Source: JAZKJD01 sp040384585 (GTDB taxonomy: Bacteria; Pseudomonadota; Gammaproteobacteria; Diplorickettsiales; Diplorickettsiaceae). From it: a DNA stretch of 28,679 bases. The notes beneath the pieces are model-generated. The model saw only the letters and a list, made by a program, of their open reading frames with translations. It made no database searches and was not told the origin of the DNA. The translations under genes and the position numbers were made by a program. Positions 21,775 through 28,679 of the stretch are shown here, piece by piece; within the stretch, counting starts at the first letter, position 1, and each line of letters opens with the position of its first letter. The stretch spans positions 1 through 28,679 of the forward strand of contig JAZKJD010000001.1 of assembly GCA_040384585.1 (NCBI GenBank), given 5' to 3'.

Positions 21775-23784
21775 ATGTCAAAATCCTTTGCATTAGTTTC
21801 CAGCTTTAAACCTGCGGGCGATCAACCGCAGGCAATTAAAGGAATGATAAAAGAATTAGAAGCAGGTGTGGCTCATCAAACATTACTCGGAGTCACCGGT
21901 TCTGGTAAGACATTTAGCATTGCGCATGTGATACAAAAAAGTCAACGGCCGGCAATTATTTTAGCGCCTAATAAAACATTGGCGGCACAATTATATGGTG
22001 AAATGCGTGCTTTCTTCCCTAATAATGCAGTGGAGTATTTCGTTTCTTATTACGATTATTATCAGCCAGAAGCCTATGTACCAACAACAGACACTTTTAT
22101 TGAAAAAGATGCCGCCATTAATGAACATATCGAACAAATGCGCTTATCAGCGACAAAGTCTTTATTAGAGCGTCGCGATGTCATTATTGTTGCAACTGTT
22201 TCTGCTATCTATGGCCTAGGTGATCCGAATACCTATGTTGACATGATGCTACATATACGTAGAGGCGATCAGATTGATCAGCGTTTTATCTTACGCCGCT
22301 TAGCAGAATTACAATATACGCGAAATGATGCTGATTTTCGTCGTGCAACTTATCGTGTACGTGGCGATATTATTGATATCTATCCTGCGGAATCCGCTGA
22401 AGAAGCACTACGTATCGAATTACTTGACGATGAAATCGAACAGTTACGTTATTTTGATCCATTAACCGGAGAACTGTTACGATCAGTGCCTAGACTGACG
22501 ATCTATCCCAAAACGCACTATGTGACTCCTCGTGAGCGTATCTTACAGACAGTAGAATTTATTAAAACAGAATTAAAGGAACGTTTAACACAACTCAAGG
22601 CAGCAAGTAAGCTCGTGGAATACCAGCGTTTAGAACAGCGTACACAATTTGATATTGAGATGTTATTAGAATTGGGCTACTGCAATGGAATTGAAAATTA
22701 TTCTCGTTATTTGTCGGGGCGTGATCCCGGGCAGCCGCCTCCTACCTTACTGGATTATTTACCACGAGATAGTTTAATGGTTATTGATGAGTCACATGTA
22801 ACGGTACCTCAACTGGGTGCTATGTATAAAGGCGATCGTTCTCGAAAAGAAACCTTAGTAGAATACGGATTTCGTTTACCTTCTGCTTTGGATAACAGGC
22901 CTTTACAATTCCAGGAGTTTTCTGATTTTTCTTTACAGACGATTTATGTTTCTGCAACGCCAGGGTCTTATGAGTTAGCGCATTCAGGGGCTGTGGTCGA
23001 GCAAGTCGTAAGGCCCACGGGATTAGTCGATCCAGAGATTGAAGTACGTCCTGTCGGGACACAAGTCGATGATTTACTTTCTGAAATTCATAAACGTGTT
23101 TTATTAAAAGAACGGGTATTAGTTACTACGCTAACCAAGCGATTAGCCGAAGACTTAAGTGAATATCTTGCGGAACATGGTGTAAAAGTCCGTTATTTAC
23201 ATTCGGATATTGATACCGTTGAGCGTGTAGAGATTATTCGCGATCTGCGTTTGGGTACATTTGATGTATTAGTCGGCATCAATTTGTTACGTGAAGGACT
23301 GGATATGCCAGAGGTGTCGTTAGTTGCCATATTGGATGCTGATAAAGAAGGTTTTTTACGTTCTGAACGTTCTTTAATACAGACTATTGGTCGAGCAGCG
23401 CGACATATTCACGGGCTAGCTATTCTCTATGCTGATAAAATAACCGGTTCTATGCAACGGGCAATAATGGAAACGGACCGGCGTCGCAGCAAACAAGCGA
23501 TCCATAATAAAAAACATAATATTACCCCAAAAGGGATTGCCAAAGCCGTTCACAATGTTTTAGAAGGCGCACGATCCGATGTTTCTACCAACAAGCAATA
23601 TTTCCTCAAAGTTGCCAAAGAGCAAGCCCACTATGCCACTTTACCGCCAGAAGCGCTAGCTAAAAAAATGAAACAATTAGAAAGAGAAATGCTGAGCCAT
23701 GCTAAAAATCTGCAATTTGAAGATGCGGCTAAGGTAAGAGACGAATTAAAACTTCTTAAAGAAAAAATAATAGGAATCGATTAG
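21775..23784 (+). CDS. uvrB: UvrABC excision repair subunit B
   Basis: Damage-verifying helicase-like subunit of nucleotide excision repair. The 669 residues (E. coli 673) contain Walker A GVTGSGKTF (39-47), the beta-hairpin region YYDYYQPEAYVPTTDTFIEK, the Walker B-type MVIDESHVTVPQ, motif VI QTIGRAARH, and the C-terminal UVR domain KKMKQLEREMLSHAKNLQFE that binds UvrC. Start ATG 21775 fits the family. It follows the coiled-coil gene by 3 bases and is probably cotranscribed with it. The TAG stop is the first three bases of TAGGTTCTGT, the tip of the family A repeat. Confidence 0.97.
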   Translation: MSKSFALVSSFKPAGDQPQAIKGMIKELEAGVAHQTLLGVTGSGKTFSIAHVIQKSQRPAIILAPNKTLAAQLYGEMRAFFPNNAVEYFVSYYDYYQPEAYVPTTDTFIEKDAAINEHIEQMRLSATKSLLERRDVIIVATVSAIYGLGDPNTYVDMMLHIRRGDQIDQRFILRRLAELQYTRNDADFRRATYRVRGDIIDIYPAESAEEALRIELLDDEIEQLRYFDPLTGELLRSVPRLTIYPKTHYVTPRERILQTVEFIKTELKERLTQLKAASKLVEYQRLEQRTQFDIEMLLELGYCNGIENYSRYLSGRDPGQPPPTLLDYLPRDSLMVIDESHVTVPQLGAMYKGDRSRKETLVEYGFRLPSALDNRPLQFQEFSDFSLQTIYVSATPGSYELAHSGAVVEQVVRPTGLVDPEIEVRPVGTQVDDLLSEIHKRVLLKERVLVTTLTKRLAEDLSEYLAEHGVKVRYLHSDIDTVERVEIIRDLRLGTFDVLVGINLLREGLDMPEVSLVAILDADKEGFLRSERSLIQTIGRAARHIHGLAILYADKITGSMQRAIMETDRRRSKQAIHNKKHNITPKGIAKAVHNVLEGARSDVSTNKQYFLKVAKEQAHYATLPPEALAKKMKQLEREMLSHAKNLQFEDAAKVRDELKLLKEKIIGID

Positions 23785-23861
23785 GTTCTGTACCATACAA
23801 AAATTCGAAGCTTTTAACATACAAGGCCCCACCTCACAACTTTTTTGTACTGTGTACAGTC
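23782..23861. repeat. Repeat-element tip and imperfect inverted repeat after uvrB
   Basis: Starts with TAGGTTCTGTACC, matching the family A tip at 10482 and 10626. CTGTACCATACAAAAA (23788-23803) pairs imperfectly with TTTTTTGTACTGTGTACAG (about 23842-23860). The core CGGAG motif is missing. The following 70 bases up to 23933 show nothing clear. Confidence 0.45.
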
Positions 23862-23933
23862 AATTAAGCAGTTGCATCCTCAAAACAAGAATGTTATTTT
23901 CTCTCCCCTCATTTTTATTAATACAAGCTAAGT

Positions 23934-24083
23934 CACTAGACCACTTGCACAACCCAGTGATGGGCTTGAGTTCAAGGTAAACGCTAGTCGAGGACCGGAG
24001 TTTACATGAGTAAATGAGGACCGTAGACTAGCGTTTAACGATGAAATCAAGTCTATCACGCAGCTTATGCAAGTGGTCTAGTG
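23934..24083. mobile_element. 150-bp palindromic element abutting tRNA-Val (family A)
   Basis: Ends CACTAGACCACTTGCA (23934-23949) and its exact complement (24068-24083); inner arms TAAACGCTAGTC / GACTAGCGTTTA also pair exactly. The core at the middle is CGGAG (23996-24000), stem TTTAC / GTAAA around ATGA, then TGAG (24015-24018). It stops one base before the first base of tRNA-Val, so any promoter for the tRNA must lie inside or before it. Confidence 0.78.
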
Positions 24084-24084
24084 C

Positions 24085-24159
24085 AGGCACGTAGCTCAGT
24101 GGTAGAGCACCACCTTGACATGGTGGTGGTCGGTGGTTCGATCCCACTCGTGCCTACCA
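24085..24159 (+). tRNA. tRNA-Val(GAC)
   Basis: Acceptor AGGCACG pairs with CGTGCCT; D arm AGCTCAGTGGTAGAGC; anticodon stem CCACC / GGTGG around TTGACAT (anticodon GAC at 24117-24119); variable loop TGGTC; T loop TTCGATC; discriminator A, encoded CCA. It lies 15 bases upstream of thrS and could be processed from a shared transcript. Confidence 0.94.
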
Positions 24160-24174
24160 AAATTTTTATATCCT

Positions 24175-26103
24175 ATGCCTGTTATTACGTTACCAGACAG
24201 CACGCAACTTATTTTCTCTGAGCCGCTTACCGCTTATCAAGTTGCCGAGCAAATGAGTCCTAATTTAGCAAAAGCAGCCATAGCAGTAGAAATCAATGGG
24301 CAACTGCTTGATTTATCTTATTTCATTGAATCTGATGTGGTGTTGCGTATTCTAACAGAACGCGATCCGCAAGCACTAGAAATTATTCGTCATTCTACAG
24401 CGCATTTACTTGCCCATGCGGTCAAACAATTATTTCCTCAAGCACAAGTGACGATTGGACCTGTGATAGAAAATGGATTTTATTATGATTTTGCTTTGGA
24501 ACGACCTTTTACGCCAGACGATCTTAAGCAGATAGAAAAACGCATGCAGGAGCTGGTAAAACAAGGGCTTCCCGTTGAGCGTTTTAGTCTTCCTAGAAAA
24601 GAGGCTATCGCATTATTTCGTGAGTTGGGCGAAGAATATAAAGCTAACATTATTGAAACCATTCCTGAAGGAGAAGTGTTATCGCTCTATCAAGAAGGGG
24701 ACTTTATTGATCTCTGCCGTGGACCCCATGTGCCTAATACCAGCAAACTCAAGGTTTTTAAGTTAACGCATATAGCTGGCGCCTATTGGCGTGGAGATGC
24801 TAAAAATGCGATGCTGCAACGAATTTATGGGACAGCCTGGCTCACAAAAAATGATTTGGATGCTTATTTAAAGCGTCTTGAGGAAGCTGAAAAGCGCGAT
24901 CATCGTAAATTGGGAAAACAGTTAGATTTATTTCACATTCAAGAAGAAGCGCCAGGGATGGTATTTTGGCATCCTAATGGCTGGGCACTTTACCAGATTA
25001 TTGAACACACTATTCGCTCACGCCTCGCTAGCAGCGGGTACCAGGAAATACGAACTCCCCAATTATTATCTCGTCAATTGTGGGAGCGTTCAGGGCACTG
25101 GGATAAGTTTTTTAAAGAAATGTTTATTACGCGAGCTTCTGAAAATACGCAGTTTGCGATAAAACCGATGAACTGCCCTGGGCATATTCAAGTTTTCAAT
25201 CAAGGGTTGAAGAGTTATCGAGACCTTCCTTTGCGATTTTCTGAATTTGGTTCTTGCCATCGCAATGAGCCATCGGGGTCTTTGCATGGTTTGATGCGAG
25301 TGCGCGGTTTTGTACAAGATGATGCCCATATTTTTTGTACTGGAGAGCAGATTCAATCCGAGGTCGCAGCCTTTATTGACTTACTTTATGATGTTTATGC
25401 TGACTTTGGTTTTAATGAAATCTTGCTTAAGTTAGCGACGCGTCCAGAAATACGTGTAGGCTTGGATGGAAGCTGGGATAGAGCGGAGCAAGCTTTGGTA
25501 CAGGCATTGGATGAAAAAGGCCTTACCTGGGATTATTCCCATGGCGAAGGGGCTTTTTATGGTCCTAAAATTGAATTTTCTCTAAAAGACTGTTTAGGTC
25601 GCGTTTGGCAATGTGGAACAGTGCAAGTTGATTTTTCTATGCCAGAGCGTTTAGGAGCTGAGTACGTTACTGAGGAGGGCGAACGCAAAACTCCAGTTAT
25701 GCTACATAGAGCTATTTTGGGATCTTTGGAGCGATTTATCGGGATTCTCACCGAACACTATGCGGGTCATTTTCCTGTTTGGTTAGCGCCTGTTAAAGCC
25801 GTTGTGATGACGATTACCGATAAACAGCAAGATTATGCCAAAGCAGTCGTCCAAGAATTAGAAAGTTTAGGGCTTAGTATGAAGCTGGATTTGAGAAATG
25901 AGAAAATCGGCTTTAAAATTCGCGAGCATACGTTAAAAAAGATCCCCTACCTGTTAATTATTGGCGATAAAGAAATGGCGACCAATCAAGTGAGTGTACG
26001 TAGACAAACAGGGGATAATTTGGGTAGTATGTCTGTCCAGGAATTTTATCAGATGGTTAAGCAGGCTGTAGCCCAGCGTGGTCGAATTGATGCGGAGAAA
26101 TAA
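24175..26103 (+). CDS. thrS: Threonine--tRNA ligase
   Basis: Charges tRNA-Thr with threonine. From ATG 24175 the protein has 642 residues, the same length as E. coli ThrRS; an upstream in-frame start at 24115 is inside tRNA-Val and can be excluded. Domains: N-terminal TGS (MPVITLPDSTQLIF, 1-60), editing domain with HSTAHLLAHAVKQLF, then the class II core with motif 2-type FRNEPSG-like text (SCHRNEPSGSLHGLMRVRGF), the zinc cysteine in MNCPGH, and the motif 3 region HRAILGSLERFIGILTEHY, followed by an anticodon-binding domain. No T-box or long structured leader is visible; autoregulation as in E. coli cannot be judged. infC follows immediately. Confidence 0.97.
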   Translation: MPVITLPDSTQLIFSEPLTAYQVAEQMSPNLAKAAIAVEINGQLLDLSYFIESDVVLRILTERDPQALEIIRHSTAHLLAHAVKQLFPQAQVTIGPVIENGFYYDFALERPFTPDDLKQIEKRMQELVKQGLPVERFSLPRKEAIALFRELGEEYKANIIETIPEGEVLSLYQEGDFIDLCRGPHVPNTSKLKVFKLTHIAGAYWRGDAKNAMLQRIYGTAWLTKNDLDAYLKRLEEAEKRDHRKLGKQLDLFHIQEEAPGMVFWHPNGWALYQIIEHTIRSRLASSGYQEIRTPQLLSRQLWERSGHWDKFFKEMFITRASENTQFAIKPMNCPGHIQVFNQGLKSYRDLPLRFSEFGSCHRNEPSGSLHGLMRVRGFVQDDAHIFCTGEQIQSEVAAFIDLLYDVYADFGFNEILLKLATRPEIRVGLDGSWDRAEQALVQALDEKGLTWDYSHGEGAFYGPKIEFSLKDCLGRVWQCGTVQVDFSMPERLGAEYVTEEGERKTPVMLHRAILGSLERFIGILTEHYAGHFPVWLAPVKAVVMTITDKQQDYAKAVVQELESLGLSMKLDLRNEKIGFKIREHTLKKIPYLLIIGDKEMATNQVSVRRQTGDNLGSMSVQEFYQMVKQAVAQRGRIDAEK

Positions 26104-26105
26104 TT

Positions 26106-26690
26106 ATTAGTAACGAAAAAGTCATTCAGTCGGATAGGCCTAGATCAGGGGGGTATCAGCCTAGGTCAAACAGCAATACAAAGAAGGTCCGAGTCAATGG
26201 GGAGATTCGAGTTCCTCAAGTCAGACTAATAGGTCCCGAACGCGAACAGTTAGGTATTCTTCCCCTAGCAGATGCCTTACGCCAGGCTGAACAGGCCGGC
26301 CTTGACTTAGTAGAGATTGCGCCAACCGCAATACCTCCTGTTTGTCGAATTATGAATTATGGCAAGTATCTTTTTTCGCTCAACAAGGAGAAAACAGCGC
26401 AGAAGAAAAAACAAAAGCGTATTCAGCTAAAAGAAGTTAAATTTCGACCTGTTACAGAAGAAGGAGATTATCAAGTCAAGCTACGTAATCTGATACGTTT
26501 CCTACAACAGGGCAATAAAGCTAAAATTACCGTACGATTTCGAGGTCGTGAAATCGCACACATACACTTGGGCGCGAAGCTGATTGAACGCTTAGAAAAG
26601 GATCTTGATGCCTACGCCGTCATGGATGACAGGCCAAAGATGGAAGGAAAACAGATGATTTTAGTCATAAGCCCTAAGAAAGCTAAGTAG
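26106..26690 (+). CDS. infC: Translation initiation factor IF-3, non-canonical ATT start
   Basis: IF-3 controls start-codon choice and keeps 30S subunits free. The open frame continues upstream of the first ATG (26352) without a stop and encodes the essential N-terminal domain: VNGEIRVPQVRLIGPEREQL, then GLDLVEIAP and PPVCRIMNYGKYLF, which align with E. coli IF-3 from about residue 16. The only suitably placed start is ATT, at 26106 (or 26103, overlapping the thrS stop), with GGAG at 26094-26097. ATT is also the start in E. coli, where IF-3 represses its own synthesis through this codon. Length about 194. The C-terminal domain (FRPVTEEGDYQVKLRNLIRF, RFRGREIAH) is complete. Confidence 0.93.
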   Translation: MSNEKVIQSDRPRSGGYQPRSNSNTKKVRVNGEIRVPQVRLIGPEREQLGILPLADALRQAEQAGLDLVEIAPTAIPPVCRIMNYGKYLFSLNKEKTAQKKKQKRIQLKEVKFRPVTEEGDYQVKLRNLIRFLQQGNKAKITVRFRGREIAHIHLGAKLIERLEKDLDAYAVMDDRPKMEGKQMILVISPKKAK

Positions 26691-26696
26691 CTAAAT

Positions 26697-26725
26697 GGCT
26701 GAGCACAAGCTTTGCTTGGGCAGCC
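26697..26725 (+). promoter_or_regulatory. Hairpin between infC and rpmI
   Basis: GGCTG / CAGCC and CAAGC / GCTTG form an interrupted stem around TTT, 41 bases before the rpmI start. In enterobacteria and Bacillus, L20 binds a folded leader of this operon and represses L35/L20. This hairpin is in the right place for that, but the match to a known L20 operator was not tested. Confidence 0.4.
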
Positions 26726-26765
26726 AGTTTATTTAAACAATTATATCGCTCGTAGGAGTTACTCT

Positions 26766-26960
26766 ATGCCAAAATTAAAAACCCACCGAGGGGCCGCTAA
26801 ACGTTTTAAGCCTACAGCCAACGGTTACAAATGTGCGCAGTCACATCATAACCACATCCTCACGAAAAAAGACACTAAACGCAAACGAAATTTGCGCCAA
26901 ACGCATTTAGTTCATCCCAGTGACGTGCGTTCTGTTGAGCGAATGTTGCAAGGCTCTTAA
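26766..26960 (+). CDS. rpmI: 50S ribosomal protein L35
   Basis: From ATG 26766 the protein has 64 residues, very basic, beginning MPKLKTHRGAAKRFKPTANG as in bacterial L35, and ending near RSVERMLQGS. The ribosome site TAGGAG lies 6-11 bases upstream. A longer frame starting at 26712 reads through the intergenic hairpin and is not credible. It sits between infC (75-base gap) and rplT (32-base gap) in the standard order. Confidence 0.96.
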   Translation: MPKLKTHRGAAKRFKPTANGYKCAQSHHNHILTKKDTKRKRNLRQTHLVHPSDVRSVERMLQGS

Positions 26961-26992
26961 ATAATGAAAAACTTACATAGAGGTTTAATAGA

Positions 26993-27349
26993 ATGCCAAG
27001 AGTGAAACGTGGGGTAACTGCTAGAGCCCGTCACAAAAAGATTTTAAAAGCAGCAAAAGGCTATCAAGGCGCACGTAGTCGCGTCATAAGGGCAGCGAAA
27101 CAAGCCGTGACAAAGGCTGGACAATACGCTTATCGCGATAGAAAGCAGAAAAAACGTGATTTCCGTGCACTGTGGATAGTTCGTATTAATGCTGCTACGC
27201 GTAGTTATAACTTGACATATAGTCGTTTTATTGCGGGTCTTGCTAAAGCAGAAATTGCTATCGATCGTAAAATATTAGCGGATTTAGCAATAAACGATCA
27301 AGTCGTATTTTCACAACTTGTTGAAAAAGCAAAGCATGCGTTAGCCTAA
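26993..27349 (+). CDS. rplT: 50S ribosomal protein L20
   Basis: Early assembly protein of the large subunit and, in other bacteria, translational repressor of its own operon. The 118 residues are the standard length: MPRVKRGVTARARHKKILKA, the basic helix SRVIRAAKQAVTKAGQYAYR and RKKRDFRALWI-type text, then the globular domain LTYSRFIAGLAKAEIAIDRK. It closes the operon: an intrinsic terminator follows 31 bases after the stop, so pheS and pheT, which often follow rplT, are not here. Confidence 0.97.
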   Translation: MPRVKRGVTARARHKKILKAAKGYQGARSRVIRAAKQAVTKAGQYAYRDRKQKKRDFRALWIVRINAATRSYNLTYSRFIAGLAKAEIAIDRKILADLAINDQVVFSQLVEKAKHALA

Positions 27350-27380
27350 TTTATTACCTCTTACCTATTTAAGAATAAAT

Positions 27381-27413
27381 AAAGACCTCTTTTCTAAGAG
27401 GTCTTTATTTTTT
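27381..27413 (+). terminator. Intrinsic terminator of the thrS-infC-rpmI-rplT operon
   Basis: AAAGACCTCTT (27381-27391) and AAGAGGTCTTT (27396-27406) form a perfect 11-bp stem around TTCT, followed by ATTTTTT. The clearest terminator in the window. Confidence 0.93.
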
Positions 27414-27436
27414 CTGCATTTAAGCAGATTGACTAG

Positions 27437-27530
27437 AGTGTGTTGACAATTGTGTTAGGATGAGCGAAAAAGCGTTGTTTTTTGAGTATCGTAACGGAGA
27501 TAATGGAATATCCATAGAGGTATGAACAGG
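27437..27530. repeat. Diverged half copy of the core-conserved palindromic element (family A)
   Basis: AAAAAGCGTTGTTTTTTGAG then TATCGTAACGGAG (27467-27499) parallels the minus strand of the 18182-18330 element (AAAAATCGCTGTTTTTCGAG then TACCGAAACGGAG). The core continues as a small dyad ATGGA / TCCAT (27503-27515), then AGAG. The left start GTGTTGACAATTG also occurs at 1858-1871. The right arm no longer pairs well. The gap between terminator and next gene (27414-27711) otherwise contains AT-rich DNA and the dyad below. Confidence 0.55.
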
Positions 27531-27638
27531 AGTTGTAGGGGTATTTCCAATCTATTTTTAGTTAATTTTTCTATTTTTTTATTTATAAAAATAATATTTA
27601 TAAAAATATTATTTGAAAAATAACTTTTCTATGTTATC

Positions 27639-27666
27639 GTGAAGATTCTTCACAATATTGTGAAGA
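27639..27666. promoter_or_regulatory. Overlapping operator-like dyads before the last gene
   Basis: Three GTGAAGA half-sites in alternating orientation: GTGAAGA and TCTTCAC form a 15-bp dyad (27639-27653), and TCTTCACAATATTGTGAAGA (27647-27666) is a perfect 20-bp palindrome sharing the middle half-site. A weak promoter, TTGAAA (27613-27618) with TATCGT (27635-27640), would be overlapped by it, as expected for a repressor site. It lies 45 bases before the start codon. Confidence 0.55.
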
Positions 27667-27711
27667 TAAACCACGGATATCCCGCATAAAAACTCATGGA
27701 GGAGCATACTA

Positions 27712-28599
27712 ATGCCCATTTCTAAAAGATTTATTTCTGATAAAAAATCACCAGAGCAAACTTCAGGTTCCCATTTTTCGTATGTATTTTTCCCTATTAC
27801 CGCTTCGTTAAATGTTTTAGGAACTTTGCTTCGATTTATCGTTGAGCATCCCGCAAAAGCACTAACCATTGGTTTAGCATCGCAAGGGGCCGTGTTGTCG
27901 GTTCAAGGAGCGCCGATAAAAAATGCCGGAGTTCAGGCATTTCAAAGTGGGAGTTCAATAAATGGAACTACCGTTTGGGTAGATAAATATTATTATGATC
28001 GTCCGCCTAACTATCAGGATATGTCAGATGAGGACTATGATCATTCTGCAGAATATTATTATACTAACGATGGATCTGGAAGTTTAAACTATAGATATCT
28101 TGATAATGGGCATTATCGTTCAGGAAGAGTGCAAGAGTTGTTCTACCTTACTGCTTACATGAAGCAGGAGTATATCGATGCTACGTTAAATAAAATTAAG
28201 GACCTGCTGAAAGATTTCTCGGATCAAACGAATCAATTAATGGATAAAGCTATTTATGCTACGGATATATCGTCGACAGATGTATTAAAGATTGAGCGAT
28301 CTCTCGATAATTATATCTATTCACTTGCAACTTCTTCTCAATGTTCTGAAAGATCTGAAGGACCCACAGAGAATTTGATGACTTCTACTGCTGTCAAAAA
28401 CGATTCGACGGAGGGTGTTACGCCTGTTGAAAACGATGCAACTATTCCAGTTGCTTCTGCAGCTACTTCTGTTCCTGCCAATACTTCTACGCCTGTTGCG
28501 CTAGCGACTTTATTCTTCCCCGCCATAAAGGACAAGGAACCAACGACGATGGCAAGCGAGCAAGTAAGCCAGAACCGTAGCTTTTCTGCAGGAAAATAA
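27712..28599 (+). CDS. Hypothetical protein, possibly secreted or effector-like
   Basis: 295 residues; I do not recognise the family. GGAGGAG sits 7 bases before the ATG, so it is well translated. Visible plan: a polar N-terminus, a hydrophobic helix-like stretch (about 22-66, FSYVFFPITASLNVLGTLLR, then LTIGLASQGAVLSVQG), a Tyr/Asp-rich patch (about 88-135, with YYYDRPPNYQDMSDEDYDHS and AEYYYTNDGSGSLNYRY), a helical region (140-210, MKQEYIDATLNKIKDLLKDF), and a tail rich in Thr, Ser, Val and Ala (about 218-270) like a low-complexity linker. There is no standard cleaved signal peptide. It has its own operator-like dyad and follows the operon terminator. Legionellales Dot/Icm effectors often look like this, but no enzyme motif or host domain is seen. 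Confidence 0.6.
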   Translation: MPISKRFISDKKSPEQTSGSHFSYVFFPITASLNVLGTLLRFIVEHPAKALTIGLASQGAVLSVQGAPIKNAGVQAFQSGSSINGTTVWVDKYYYDRPPNYQDMSDEDYDHSAEYYYTNDGSGSLNYRYLDNGHYRSGRVQELFYLTAYMKQEYIDATLNKIKDLLKDFSDQTNQLMDKAIYATDISSTDVLKIERSLDNYIYSLATSSQCSERSEGPTENLMTSTAVKNDSTEGVTPVENDATIPVASAATSVPANTSTPVALATLFFPAIKDKEPTTMASEQVSQNRSFSAGK

Positions 28600-28601
28600 A
28601 T

Positions 28602-28679
28602 CTACGAGCTCGTAGTTTGTAGCGTATGATTATTGCTGCTTATACCTAGAGTACCTGGACATGGGAAGCTTCCCATGTC
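28602..28679. repeat. Two perfect palindromes after the last gene
   Basis: CTACGAGCTCGTAG (28602-28615) begins 2 bases after the stop codon. A 22-bp perfect palindrome, with halves GACATGGGAAG and CTTCCCATGTC, fills 28658-28679 and ends exactly at the window edge, so the repeat may extend further. Confidence 0.6.

Noticed and set aside
24115..24174. Longer thrS frame
   Set aside because: It begins inside tRNA-Val; the ATG at 24175 gives the standard protein length.
26352..26690. Short 112-residue gene as the infC product
   Set aside because: This ATG is inside the conserved CRIMNYGKY motif; the frame extends upstream and encodes the missing N-terminal domain.
26712..26765. N-terminal extension of L35
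   Set aside because: It lies in the intergenic leader; MPKLKTHRG is the conserved start and has its own ribosome site.
28338..28535. Minus-strand frame inside the last gene
   Set aside because: A shadow of the Thr/Ser/Ala-rich tail; the opposite strand naturally reads as Val/Ala/Gly-rich.

Overview
The window is 28.7 kb of AT-rich DNA from a gammaproteobacterium. Gene content and protein sequences (FtsB, LolCD, a PbgA/YejM-type sulfatase, Fis, DsbD, ParC, PagL, and the aspartate aminotransferase / uvrB / tRNA-Val / thrS-infC-rpmI-rplT neighbourhood) point to the order Legionellales, most likely a Coxiellaceae-type intracellular bacterium or symbiont such as Rickettsiella or Diplorickettsia. 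That placement is inference from protein resemblance; no database was searched.

Layout. 1-1689: eno and ftsB, overlapping by 4 bases, behind a palindromic repeat. 1689-4764: an accessory patch holding the 3' part of a tRNA-Thr gene (a likely integration scar), a HTH/S24 phage-type regulator, two pieces of a broken transposase, a truncated MITE, and a degenerate response-regulator gene lying between 15-base inverted repeats. 4773-7701, minus strand: tRNA-Met, fabI, lolC, lolD. 7808-10223, minus: a 186-bp MITE, a PbgA-like envelope sulfatase, fis. 10661-13913, plus: dsbD and an unusual GH30 glucosylceramidase-like gene. 13919-17721, minus: pagL-like gene, parC, EamA transporter, tightly spaced. 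17931-19696, plus: rpmE and an MFS transporter. 19957-21159, minus: aspartate aminotransferase. 21340-27349, plus: a DUF1640-like coiled-coil protein, uvrB, tRNA-Val, thrS, infC, rpmI, rplT, then a clear intrinsic terminator. 27712-28599: an unrecognised secreted- or effector-like protein behind an operator-like dyad.

The housekeeping genes are ordinary and complete. The striking feature is what lies between them: almost every intergenic gap carries a palindromic element, many starting exactly at, or within a few bases of, the stop codon of the neighbouring gene. Three elements of 145, 149 and 150 bp (10482-10626, 18182-18330, 23934-24083) have different arms, yet each is self-complementary and each has the same small core in its exact or near-exact middle: CGGAG, a 5-bp stem of changing sequence, then TGAG. 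Two more loci (about 1840 and 27495) keep half of such an element. This core-conserved, arm-variable family is my best candidate for something undescribed. A second repeat family (1-82, 6740-6786, 19761-19842) has replaced the region just upstream of eno.

Functionally the window mixes translation and central metabolism (eno, thrS, infC, L31, L35, L20, aspartate aminotransferase), DNA topology and repair (parC, uvrB, fis), envelope building (fabI, LolCD, PbgA-like, PagL-like, DsbD) and a few host-interaction candidates (GH30 enzyme without signal peptide, the 27712-28599 protein).
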